Below are positions 1-7,861 of a stretch of 64,000 nucleotides of DNA, one piece after another. A program made the position numbers and the translations under genes. The stretch comes from JAUWVG01 sp964633715 (GTDB lineage: Bacteria; Acidobacteriota; Aminicenantia; Aminicenantales; Aminicenantaceae). The notes under the pieces are model-generated. The model worked only from the letters and a program-made list of their open reading frames with translations. It did no database searches and was not told where the DNA came from. The DNA lies in the NCBI GenBank assembly GCA_964633715.1, contig CAZWHQ010000002.1, forward strand, positions 1 to 64,000, given 5' to 3'. Every line of letters begins with the position of its first letter. Within the stretch, counting starts at the first letter, position 1.

Positions 1-46
1 CCCTTGTGGACTTTCACCTCAGATCACTAAGCACTTCGTGGCGCAC
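1..46 (-). mobile_element. Probable 5' end of a group II intron (partial, runs off the window)
   Basis: Read on the minus strand from base 46 down, the sequence opens with GTGCGCC and, 22 nt later, has GTGAAAGTCC. As I recall them, bacterial group II introns of the class C type begin with GUGYG and carry a GUGAGAGUCC or GUGAAAGUCC segment at about this distance in domain I. The exon side (minus strand, just above base 47) ends in TTTTATG, downstream of a GC-rich, partly palindromic stretch at about 58-105, which suits class C introns because they insert behind terminator hairpins. The body and any reverse transcriptase lie outside the window. Bases 47-188 show no gene. This is an inference from a short match; a chance match is possible. 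Confidence 0.45.
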
Positions 47-188
47 CATAAAATCTGCCGGCTTTCTTTGAGTTATGGGGAAAGAAACCCCGTATCAGGT
101 GCCGCTCCTTGAGGGAAACATAGAGTAATTTCGTATCCCTTCACAAAACTCAGTGACGATCACGAAGATTGAAGATGCGCTCCCCTCA

Positions 189-217
189 TTGAAAAATTGG
201 AGGGGGTGTATTATACT
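189..217 (+). promoter_or_regulatory. Sigma70-type promoter of the GTPase-arcC-argF operon
   Basis: TTGAAA at 189-194 and TATACT at 212-217 are separated by exactly 17 bp. Transcription would start near 224, giving a leader of about 50 nt that ends in a CGGAG ribosome-binding site at 263-267 before the ATG at 273. Confidence 0.7.
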
Positions 218-272
218 AGCAATTCCATTTTGGAACTTATATGCTTAAAAAAAAACAAATAACGGAGTTTTT

Positions 273-1580
273 ATGAAAACAAATGTCATTATAATGGGCG
301 CTGCTGGAAGAGACTTTCATAACTTCAACACCTTTTTTCGAGACAAAAAGGATTACAACGTCGTCGCATTTACGGCCACTCAGATTCCCGATATCGAGGG
401 CAGGAAATATCCTGCCGAATTGGCAGGAGATCTCTACCCGGACGGGATCCCCATCTATCCTGAAGAGGATCTAATCAAGCTGATCAAATCCACGGATGTC
501 ACAGAAGTCTATTTTTCCTACAGCGATACCTCCAACGAGTACGTCATGCACAAATCGGCCGATGTTATGGCTGCAGGAGCCAGTTTTACGCTCCTCGGCC
601 CAAGAGAGACGATGATAGCCAGCCAGAAACCCCTGATTTCTGTCTGCGCCGTGCGTACAGGCGTAGGAAAAAGCCAGACCAGCCGAAAAATCGCTTTGAT
701 GCTCAAAGACAAGGGCCACAGAGTTGTTGTCATCCGTCACCCCATGCCCTACGGGGATCTGGTCAAACAAAAAGTTCAACGCTTTGCAAAATACGACGAC
801 ATGATCAAACACAAGTGCACAATCGAGGAAATGGAGGAGTACGAGCCTCATATCCAAAACGGCATTATCGTCTACGCCGGAGTAGACTATGGAGCCATCC
901 TGAATGAGGCCGAAAAGGAAGCCGACATCATCCTCTGGGACGGTGGAAACAATGACTATTCGTTTTACAGGGCAGACCTTGAGATCGTCCTCATCGATCC
1001 TCACCGTCCTGGACACGAACTGATGTACTATCCCGGAGAAATGAACTTTAAACGAGCTCAAGTCCTCATCATCAACAAAATGGATACAGCCGATCAAAGC
1101 AATATCGACCTAGTCATCAAAAATATTCAGACGTACAATCCGGAAGCCACCATTGTCCGGGCCAATTCTCCCATCCATGTTCCTGAAGGAAAAGAGATTG
1201 AAGGAAAAACCGTCTTGGTCGTAGAAGATGGTCCCACGCTGACACATGGAGGCATGGCCTACGGCGCAGGAATTGTTGCGGCCAAACAATACAACGCCAG
1301 TCGCATTGTTGATCCGCGCCCCTTTGCCATAGGCAGTATCAAGGCGACATTCGAAAAATACACTCACCTCGACAGTGTCCTCCCCGCCATGGGATACGGG
1401 CAGGAACAGGTAGCTGAACTGACAGAAACCATCAACCGAACAGAGTGTGACCTTGTCATCGGCGCCACCCCTATCGATCTGAACCGTTTGATCCAGACAA
1501 ACAAAAGGATACTCCGCGTGTCCTATAATCTGGAAGAAATCGGTGCCCCCGATCTTCAGGAGATCCTCAAGGATTTCTGA
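273..1580 (+). CDS. P-loop GTPase of the cyclic 2,3-diphosphoglycerate synthetase-like family
   Basis: The 435-aa protein has an N-terminal Rossmann-like segment (MGAAGRDFHNF near residue 8) and a Walker A loop RTGVGKS at about 128-134. This architecture is shared with proteins annotated as cyclic 2,3-diphosphoglycerate synthetase. Bacterial members commonly sit beside carbamate kinase and carbamoyltransferases, as here, so a role in nitrogen or carbamoyl phosphate metabolism is at least as likely as making cyclic DPG. Its TGA stop overlaps the ATG of arcC by one base, so the two are co-translated. The ATG start has a CGGAG site 5 bases upstream and a good promoter. The family assignment is fairly sure; the reaction is not known. 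Confidence 0.8.
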   Translation: MKTNVIIMGAAGRDFHNFNTFFRDKKDYNVVAFTATQIPDIEGRKYPAELAGDLYPDGIPIYPEEDLIKLIKSTDVTEVYFSYSDTSNEYVMHKSADVMAAGASFTLLGPRETMIASQKPLISVCAVRTGVGKSQTSRKIALMLKDKGHRVVVIRHPMPYGDLVKQKVQRFAKYDDMIKHKCTIEEMEEYEPHIQNGIIVYAGVDYGAILNEAEKEADIILWDGGNNDYSFYRADLEIVLIDPHRPGHELMYYPGEMNFKRAQVLIINKMDTADQSNIDLVIKNIQTYNPEATIVRANSPIHVPEGKEIEGKTVLVVEDGPTLTHGGMAYGAGIVAAKQYNASRIVDPRPFAIGSIKATFEKYTHLDSVLPAMGYGQEQVAELTETINRTECDLVIGATPIDLNRLIQTNKRILRVSYNLEEIGAPDLQEILKDF

Positions 1581-2524
1581 TGAAAAACAAGACCGCTCTC
1601 ATCGCTTTTGGAGGAAATGCGCTCCTTCCCAAACCTAAGCATGGACTCCAAAGTGAACAGATCAAACATGCCGAAAAGGCCGCCCGGCTGATGATTCATG
1701 TCGTACGCCGCGGATATGATCTGATCATCGTTCACGGGAATGGACCGCAGGTCGGAAATCTCCTCATTCAGATGGAGGAATCCATCAATAAGGTCCCTCC
1801 ATTCTCTCTCGACATCTGCGATGCGATGACCGAGGGAAGCATGGGGTACATGCTTGAAAAGGCCATCATCAATGAACTCCGTAAAAATTCGGTGGACAAG
1901 GAAGTGGCCACCCTGATCACTCAAGTTATTGTGGACAAAGAAGATCCGGCCTTCGATTCCCCCTCTAAGCCCATCGGCCCATTTTACTCTGAATACAGGG
2001 CCAAGATGCTCATGCGGGAGAAAAAATGGAATATGATGGAAGATGCAGGCAGGGGATTCCGTAAAGTTGTCCCCTCTCCAAGACCGATTGATGTCGTGCC
2101 CAAACGCGTAATGCGCGAACTCGTCAGCTCGGGGAAAATCGTCATTGCCGCCGGAGGAGGGGGCATTCCGGTCATCATCAACAGCCGCGGGCTCTTCCAG
2201 GGCGTGGAAGCGGTTATCGATAAAGACTACACATCCGGTCTCATTGCCAGAGAGGCCCGGACCGATCTGTTCATCATCTTGACAAATGTTCATCAGGTTT
2301 ATCTGAACTTCGGCACTCCGAGGGAAAAACCGATTCTCGAAATGACCGTGGACGAAGCCAAAAAACAGCTGGCCAGGAAACAGTTTCCACCAGGATCCAT
2401 GGGCCCAAAGATAGAAGCGGCCATCGACTATATTGAAGGGGGCGGAAAAGAAGTCCTCATCACGTCGGCCAGCCACCTGAAAGCAGCCATTATCAAACGT
2501 TCAGGCACAAGGATAACAAGCTAG
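1580..2524 (+). CDS. arcC: Carbamate kinase
   Basis: This 314-aa enzyme has the usual length and motifs of the amino-acid kinase family carbamate kinases: AFGGNALL at the N-terminus, NGPQVGNLL near residue 55, AAGGGGIPV near 194 and DKDYTSGLIA near 216. It interconverts carbamoyl phosphate plus ADP with carbamate plus ATP in the cytoplasm. Placed directly before ornithine carbamoyltransferase, it could complete the ATP-yielding end of citrulline breakdown. No arginine deiminase is seen, so citrulline would have to come from elsewhere, or the enzyme could work in the carbamoyl-phosphate-forming direction. It starts one base inside the stop of the preceding gene. Confidence 0.95.
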   Translation: MKNKTALIAFGGNALLPKPKHGLQSEQIKHAEKAARLMIHVVRRGYDLIIVHGNGPQVGNLLIQMEESINKVPPFSLDICDAMTEGSMGYMLEKAIINELRKNSVDKEVATLITQVIVDKEDPAFDSPSKPIGPFYSEYRAKMLMREKKWNMMEDAGRGFRKVVPSPRPIDVVPKRVMRELVSSGKIVIAAGGGGIPVIINSRGLFQGVEAVIDKDYTSGLIAREARTDLFIILTNVHQVYLNFGTPREKPILEMTVDEAKKQLARKQFPPGSMGPKIEAAIDYIEGGGKEVLITSASHLKAAIIKRSGTRITS

Positions 2525-2538
2525 AACTAGGAGACATA

Positions 2539-3459
2539 ATGAATAACTTCCTTTCAATTCACGATTTGAGCATTTATCAGTTCCATGAACTGTTGGACCT
2601 TGCCAGTCAAATCAAAGCTCAACCGCAGCGCTATAGAGAGAAGTTAAAGGATAAGGTTCTGGCTATGATTTTCGAGAAGCCGTCGCTGAGAACCCGGATG
2701 ACTTTTCAAGTCGGGATGCTCCAGCTGGGGGGACAGGCCGTCTACCTCGGCCCATCCGATATCCAAATGGGCCAGCGTGAAAGCACATATGATGTGGGAA
2801 AAAATCTCGAACGCTGGGTTGACATGATCATGATCCGTGCTTTTGATCATCAGATCGCCGTTGATCTGGCCAAGTTCACCCGAACTCCGGTCATCAATGC
2901 TCTGACCGATACATTGCACCCCTGTCAGGGGATGGCCGATTTTCTAACCATTAAGGAACACCATCACGATCTGACAGACCTTACTCTCGCCTATCTCGGA
3001 GATGGAAATAATGTCTGTCACAGCCTGATTTTCGCGGCAGCTAAAGCAGGATCCCGGATGAAAGTCGCCGCACCTCCGGGATACGAACCCGATATCAACA
3101 TCGTAAAAAAAGCAGAAGTGGATGGGGCAGACACAGGTTTCAGTATAGAAGTTTGCCAAGATCCCGCAAAAGCAGTCCAAGGAGCCCATGCCGTCTATAC
3201 TGATACCTGGACATCAATGGGACAGGAGGCCGAAAAAACGGAAAGAACCCAGATCTTTTTACCGTATCAGGTCAACAGTGATTTGATGACCCAGGCCCAC
3301 CCCCATGCCATATTTATGCACTGCCTCCCCGCACACAGAGGAAAAGAGGTGACCGATGAAGTTATCGATTCTCCTCAGTCTGTTGTTTTTGACCAGGCGG
3401 AAAATAGGCTTCATTTCCAAAAAGCCATTATGTTATTATTGATGGGGATAAAAAAATAG
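2539..3459 (+). CDS. argF: Ornithine carbamoyltransferase
   Basis: The 306-aa protein carries the carbamoyl phosphate motif SLRTR at 49-53 (a variant of the common STRTR), the HPCQ motif near residue 126, the ornithine-binding SMG motif (DTWTSMGQE near 223) and HCLPAHRG near the C-terminus. The SMG motif favours ornithine as substrate over acetyl- or succinylornithine. It interconverts ornithine plus carbamoyl phosphate with citrulline. It follows arcC by 14 bp with a TAGGAG ribosome-binding site. Whether it is biosynthetic (argF) or catabolic (arcB) cannot be read from sequence; the arcC neighbour favours a catabolic or reversible role. Confidence 0.93.
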   Translation: MNNFLSIHDLSIYQFHELLDLASQIKAQPQRYREKLKDKVLAMIFEKPSLRTRMTFQVGMLQLGGQAVYLGPSDIQMGQRESTYDVGKNLERWVDMIMIRAFDHQIAVDLAKFTRTPVINALTDTLHPCQGMADFLTIKEHHHDLTDLTLAYLGDGNNVCHSLIFAAAKAGSRMKVAAPPGYEPDINIVKKAEVDGADTGFSIEVCQDPAKAVQGAHAVYTDTWTSMGQEAEKTERTQIFLPYQVNSDLMTQAHPHAIFMHCLPAHRGKEVTDEVIDSPQSVVFDQAENRLHFQKAIMLLLMGIKK

Positions 3460-3461
3460 AA

Positions 3462-5678
3462 ATGGACCAAGAAATCGAACTCACACTCATTGCCGACGAT
3501 GACCTTTCCTTTTTGGAAAAGGAGCTGGCCAAGATCAAAACCCCAGTCAAAAGCGAAGAATTGGTCACAAAGACCGCTTTCAAAAAAACGGCCGGCCTGC
3601 GGCGCCTCGAGGCCAAACAATACAATCCCGACTGTGTGTACGAAATCGGCGACCTCGTACACAAGGAATATGATGAACCGCTGACTGTCAGCTCCAAAGG
3701 CACCGAACACTTTAAGGGTTCTGTGGTGCTCAAGGTGGTCAATAAGTTTGCCCTCCCTGATTTCAACTGCGAAATGTTGGAAGTCGATTACACGGGGGGA
3801 GGCATATTCCGGAAACATTTCGATTATATGAAAAAATCCCATACACAGGTTCTTCTTCCAAGCAACTGCGACGGAAAGGCCACACATCCAACAATTCTTC
3901 AGAAGGAAAATGATCCGCGGATGAACGAACTTCCCATGACGGAAAAAGACCTGAAAAAACTGGCGAAAAACCTCAAGTCAGCCCTTTTAAAATCCGATAA
4001 ATTTTTCCACTGGAATGACTTCTGGCAGATGGAGGCAAACCGGATCCCCGTTACGAATAAAGAGATTAAAAAAATTGAAAAACATTTTGAAAAAACTCCC
4101 CTTTCCACGGCCACAGCAGATTTGGTCTCCCATCTCTTTGATGTCGACAAAGACAATGAGCTGTTCGATATTCACTGCCTTAGTCTCAACTTTATTCTAG
4201 AAAAGGACTATAAGAAAAAATTTATCTATATTTCACCCGAAGAATGGGGAAAATGGTTCTCAAAGGAAACTCTCGATTCGTTCCTGACCAATCTTCCTAT
4301 AACAAAATCCAAGGCCAAAGTGCCCGCCCTGGATGTGACTGAACATGAACCCCTTTCCGCCGCTCCTGAAATGCCGTTAAAAATCTATTTAACATGGAGA
4401 GAAGTTCTTTCGGGCTGCATCAAAATCCCCAAGAGTATGAACAGACATTTTTCACATTCCAGAGAATACACCTTCATGGATACAGATGGCGGCCAGAAGT
4501 ACACCGTCTACTACTTTCCCTCATCCAATATTTTTTATGGTCTGCATGAATACTACGAAAAAAACAATGTGCCTCAGGGTGCCAGTATCACAATCGAGAA
4601 AAAAACCCTCACGTCGTGCCATTTTAGTCTGAAAAAGTCAAAAAAGAAGCATGAAGTGCCCCGCCTTACATATGATCCTGCAAAGGATGAGATTAGCGAC
4701 ACGGGGGATGAGGTCTTTACCTTCTCCCTTCCCAATAAAATCATCTTTCTTGAACGGGACACACTGGCCACCCTCTTGACTCTTTACAGCCAGCGGAAAA
4801 ATGCAGATCTCAAGGACCTGCTTATTCTCATCTTCAAAAATTTTGGATTAGAAGGGGAGGCTCTCACCATCCACTATCAACGGGCTTTCCATCTTGTCGA
4901 TTTCATCAAACGCACCTCCATCGAAGATGTGGAGAATGTTCTTCTCAACTCTCCCGAGTTCACGCAGTCGGAAAAGAACAAGGGTCTTTTTCTCTATCAA
5001 TTAGAAGTAGAACCGCTGGAGGACCTCGAATTAGAAGAGCTTTCAGAAAAACCTGTTGACGCTAAAATCGCCGCTATGGTCGAAGAACTCGAGGGAGATA
5101 TTCTCCCAGAAATTGGGACTGTCGGCGAGATTGCCATCCCCGAAGTCCCCAAGATTATCGAAGTCATTGAGCCAAAAAAGCCAGCCCCTGTTGAGCCTCC
5201 TGTAAAAAAGAGGAAGATTAAAGAACCCCCCCCAGCAAAACCCTCCAGACCTCCGCGCCGCAAAAAAGAAATCGACATCATATCCCCGGAAGAAAAAGCC
5301 TCTGTAGAACCACCTAAAAAAGAAAAAGTCTCAAAGAAAAAAAAGATTCGGATAAAGGAAGAACAAGAAAGGGCTCCTCGCCGGAGACGCGGGGAAAAAC
5401 GTTTCATTGAAGAAAGGATTGAACTGGAAGAATCAGAACACGAAGCATTGATCGCCCTTAAAGCAGAAGAAGCCGAACTGGAAAGTCTCATCCTGCCCGA
5501 TAAACCCACAAAAGAGGAATTAAAAGAAAAGGACAAAAAGGAAGAACTAGAGGAGTATGTCTCCGAAGCCCCGGCTTCTTCTCTCTTTGCCGACAAACTT
5601 AAGTCAGCCCTGGATAAAACACCGGTTAAAGCACCTGACAAAGGAAAAAAAACGAAAAAAAGAAGGAAACAAGCCTGA
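3462..5678 (+). CDS. Unknown 738-aa protein with a long charged C-terminal tail
   Basis: I do not recognise this protein. It begins 2 bp after argF and is probably translated with it. Residues 1 to about 515 look globular. Around 60-135 there is a short-strand pattern (YEIGDLVHKEY, then EMLEVDYTGGG) like SH3-type barrels that open with an FGxG-like turn. Around 309-395 a strand-rich segment (KIPKSMNRHF, then YGLHEYYEKNNV) loosely recalls B3-type DNA-binding barrels. Both resemblances are weak. From about 515 to the end the chain is dominated by Lys, Glu, Pro and Arg, with runs such as KKKKIRIKEEQE, and is probably disordered. A nucleic-acid role is possible but unproven. No signal peptide or membrane segment is seen. 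Confidence 0.75.
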   Translation: MDQEIELTLIADDDLSFLEKELAKIKTPVKSEELVTKTAFKKTAGLRRLEAKQYNPDCVYEIGDLVHKEYDEPLTVSSKGTEHFKGSVVLKVVNKFALPDFNCEMLEVDYTGGGIFRKHFDYMKKSHTQVLLPSNCDGKATHPTILQKENDPRMNELPMTEKDLKKLAKNLKSALLKSDKFFHWNDFWQMEANRIPVTNKEIKKIEKHFEKTPLSTATADLVSHLFDVDKDNELFDIHCLSLNFILEKDYKKKFIYISPEEWGKWFSKETLDSFLTNLPITKSKAKVPALDVTEHEPLSAAPEMPLKIYLTWREVLSGCIKIPKSMNRHFSHSREYTFMDTDGGQKYTVYYFPSSNIFYGLHEYYEKNNVPQGASITIEKKTLTSCHFSLKKSKKKHEVPRLTYDPAKDEISDTGDEVFTFSLPNKIIFLERDTLATLLTLYSQRKNADLKDLLILIFKNFGLEGEALTIHYQRAFHLVDFIKRTSIEDVENVLLNSPEFTQSEKNKGLFLYQLEVEPLEDLELEELSEKPVDAKIAAMVEELEGDILPEIGTVGEIAIPEVPKIIEVIEPKKPAPVEPPVKKRKIKEPPPAKPSRPPRRKKEIDIISPEEKASVEPPKKEKVSKKKKIRIKEEQERAPRRRRGEKRFIEERIELEESEHEALIALKAEEAELESLILPDKPTKEELKEKDKKEELEEYVSEAPASSLFADKLKSALDKTPVKAPDKGKKTKKRRKQA

Positions 5679-5708
5679 GACCGAACAGTCGGTCGTGCGA
5701 ATGAACTC

Positions 5709-6854
5709 TTGGAAAAAACCGCTGATGTCGCCATCCTCGGAGGCGGCATCATGGGTGTCAGCGCTGCATTTTTTCTCGCACAGCACAAACTGTTCCGGAT
5801 AGTGCTGTTTGAAAAGGATGGACTCGCCCAGGCCACGACCGGATTGAGTGTTGGTGGAATTCGGCAGCAGTTTTCTCACCCCTCGAATATTCTCCTCTCC
5901 CAAAACACGCTCTCTTTTTTTAAATCTTTCCAGAAGGACTACGGCATCCCTCTTTGCTTCCACAAAGTGGGGTATCTCTTTCTTGCTCAAAAAAAGGACA
6001 CCTGGGAAGATTTTCTTTCAAGTGTACAAACACAGAAACAATACAATGTCCCAGTGCAAGCCCTTCTTCCTGACGAAATCAAGAAGTTTTGGCCCTATTT
6101 GAATGTCGCAGATCTTAAAGGAGGCACATTCTGCCCAGAGGACGGCTATGCCGATCCCTACGAAGTGACAATGGCCATGGCCAAAATAGCACGGCAGAAG
6201 GGAGTAACCATCCTTGAACAGACGGAAGTAACTGGAATTCTCGTGGACAAGGGAAAGGTGAGCGGTGTACAAACAAACCGGGGAGATCTTTCCGTTCCCA
6301 TTGTCATTAACGCGGCCGGGCCATGGAGCAGAGATATTGGGAAGATGGCTGGGGTAAACTATCCCGTTTTTCCTTTTAAACGCCAGGTATTTGTGACCAA
6401 ACCATTTCACGAAGTAGCAAAACCCATTCCGCTCATATTGGATTTTGATTCCCTCTTTTATTTTCGTGAAGAGGGGCCGGCTATCCTTATGGGCAAAAGC
6501 GATCCGGAGGAACCGACCAGCTTCAACGTCAACGTGGACAGAAAATTTATGGAAACCGTCATAGAAGCAGCATGCCACAGGGCTCCTATTCTCGGCAGTG
6601 CGAAAATCGCGAAGGGCTGGGGAGGACTGTACTCCATAACACCAGATGAAAATCCGATCATTGGAGCCGATCCCAACATCGAAGGATTCTATAACGCCAT
6701 CGGATTTTCCGGGCATGGATTCCAGCACGGTCCTGCCGTTGGAGAGATCCTCTCCGACCTCATCGCAAACGGTTCCACATCACACAATCTGACCCCTTTT
6801 TTTTCGGAGCGATTCACAAAAGGTCCGCTTCAGGGGGAAAAACGCGTCGTGTAA
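5709..6854 (+). CDS. FAD-dependent amino-acid oxidoreductase (DAO family)
   Basis: The 381-aa protein opens with a dinucleotide-binding motif, AILGGGIMGVSAA (residues 8-20), and ends with the TPDENPIIG and IGFSGHGFQHGPAVGE signatures of the sarcosine oxidase/dimethylglycine dehydrogenase/glycine oxidase group. It should oxidise a secondary or D-amino acid with FAD in the cytoplasm. The start is TTG at 5709, which gives the correct family N-terminus (MEKTADVAILGG); no strong ribosome-binding site is visible. It precedes an ornithine-cyclodeaminase-family reductase by 14 bp. The pair resembles proline or hydroxyproline/ketimine pathways, in which an oxidase makes a cyclic imine and a mu-crystallin-type reductase reduces it. 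The substrate is inferred only. Confidence 0.85.
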   Translation: MEKTADVAILGGGIMGVSAAFFLAQHKLFRIVLFEKDGLAQATTGLSVGGIRQQFSHPSNILLSQNTLSFFKSFQKDYGIPLCFHKVGYLFLAQKKDTWEDFLSSVQTQKQYNVPVQALLPDEIKKFWPYLNVADLKGGTFCPEDGYADPYEVTMAMAKIARQKGVTILEQTEVTGILVDKGKVSGVQTNRGDLSVPIVINAAGPWSRDIGKMAGVNYPVFPFKRQVFVTKPFHEVAKPIPLILDFDSLFYFREEGPAILMGKSDPEEPTSFNVNVDRKFMETVIEAACHRAPILGSAKIAKGWGGLYSITPDENPIIGADPNIEGFYNAIGFSGHGFQHGPAVGEILSDLIANGSTSHNLTPFFSERFTKGPLQGEKRVV

Positions 6855-6868
6855 GGAGGCTAAAAGTT

Positions 6869-7861
6869 GTGAACATAAAAATTCTCGATCGAAAAAATGT
6901 CATGGAGGCCATCACTATGGCTGAGGCCATTTCGGCCGTTAAGGATGCCTTTATCCAACTTTCCGCCAAGGAAGCCGTTGTGCCGATGCGAAGCCATATC
7001 CCGGTGAACAAACACAAAGGAATCTCTCTTTTTATGCCCGCTTATCTGGAAAAAAGTCACTCTCTCGGGGCTAAAATCGTCTCTGTTTTTCCGAACAATC
7101 CCAAAAAAAATCTTCCTATTATTTCTGCTGTGGTTGTTGTACTGGATGCCGATACAGGCCAACCTCAGGCCATTCTGGACGGCACTTTTTTAACCGCTTT
7201 GCGCACCGGGGCCGCTTCTGGAGTGGCCACTGATCTATTGGCTAGGCAAGACGCTTCGACAGCGGCTGTCTTTGGCGCAGGAACACAGGGCCGGACTCAA
7301 ATGGAAGCTGTATGCACCGTTAGATCCATCGATAAAATTTGGGTCTATGATCCCCGTGCTTCTGCAGCAGACACATTTGTCCGGGAATTAAAAGACAAAG
7401 GAATCCCTTTTCCACAGGACATATCTGCTGCTTCCTCCCCACAACAAGCTGCGGCCCAGGCCGATATTATCTGTACGGCCACCACCTCTTTTTTGCCTGT
7501 TTTTAAAGATGAGTTTATCAAACCGGGAATCCACATCAACGGCGTCGGCTCCTACACTCCAGAAATGCAAGAGATTCCTGCAGCCACCATTCAGAGGGCC
7601 AAAGTGTTTGTGGATTCTGTCTCTGCCAGTTGGGAGGAAGCCGGAGATCTGATCATTCCCTTCCATAAGGGGCTTTTCGACAAGACCCATGTCCAAGGAG
7701 AGATCGGAGAGCTGGCGTTGGGACAAATTGCGGGAAGGGACAGCGCAGATGATATCACGTTCTTTAAATCCGTTGGCGTGGCTGTGCAAGATGTGTCTGT
7801 AGCACAAGTCATTCTTCGTTTTGCCGAAAAACTCGGATTGGGATTAGATGTTGAGCTATAA
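6869..7861 (+). CDS. Ornithine cyclodeaminase/mu-crystallin family protein
   Basis: The 330-aa protein matches the family in length and motifs: an LRTGAASGVATDLLA segment near 110-124, the NAD(P)-binding loop FGAGTQGRTQ near 133 and the GSYTPEMQEIP segment near 228. Family members include ornithine cyclodeaminase (ornithine to proline plus ammonia), alanine dehydrogenase and delta1-pyrroline-2-carboxylate/ketimine reductase. With ornithine carbamoyltransferase and carbamate kinase upstream, conversion of released ornithine to proline is attractive; with the adjacent FAD oxidase, imine reduction is equally possible. The start is GTG at 6869 with AAGGAGG at 6853-6859, overlapping the stop of the oxidase. 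Its 3' end overlaps the convergent SelB-like gene by 6 bp. Confidence 0.88.
   Translation: MNIKILDRKNVMEAITMAEAISAVKDAFIQLSAKEAVVPMRSHIPVNKHKGISLFMPAYLEKSHSLGAKIVSVFPNNPKKNLPIISAVVVVLDADTGQPQAILDGTFLTALRTGAASGVATDLLARQDASTAAVFGAGTQGRTQMEAVCTVRSIDKIWVYDPRASAADTFVRELKDKGIPFPQDISAASSPQQAAAQADIICTATTSFLPVFKDEFIKPGIHINGVGSYTPEMQEIPAATIQRAKVFVDSVSASWEEAGDLIIPFHKGLFDKTHVQGEIGELALGQIAGRDSADDITFFKSVGVAVQDVSVAQVILRFAEKLGLGLDVEL

Noticed and set aside
471..1097. A 208-codon minus-strand frame opposite the P-loop GTPase
   Set aside because: Antisense to a well-supported gene, no ribosome-binding site and no recognisable motif.
1556..2476. A 306-codon open frame on the minus strand opposite carbamate kinase
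   Set aside because: It is fully antisense to arcC, whose motifs are complete, and its own translation has no family features; it is a shadow frame.
4997..5836. A 279-codon Ser-rich minus-strand frame
   Set aside because: It mirrors the Lys/Glu-rich tail of the 738-aa gene; the Ser/Phe richness is what antisense reading of Lys/Glu codons produces.
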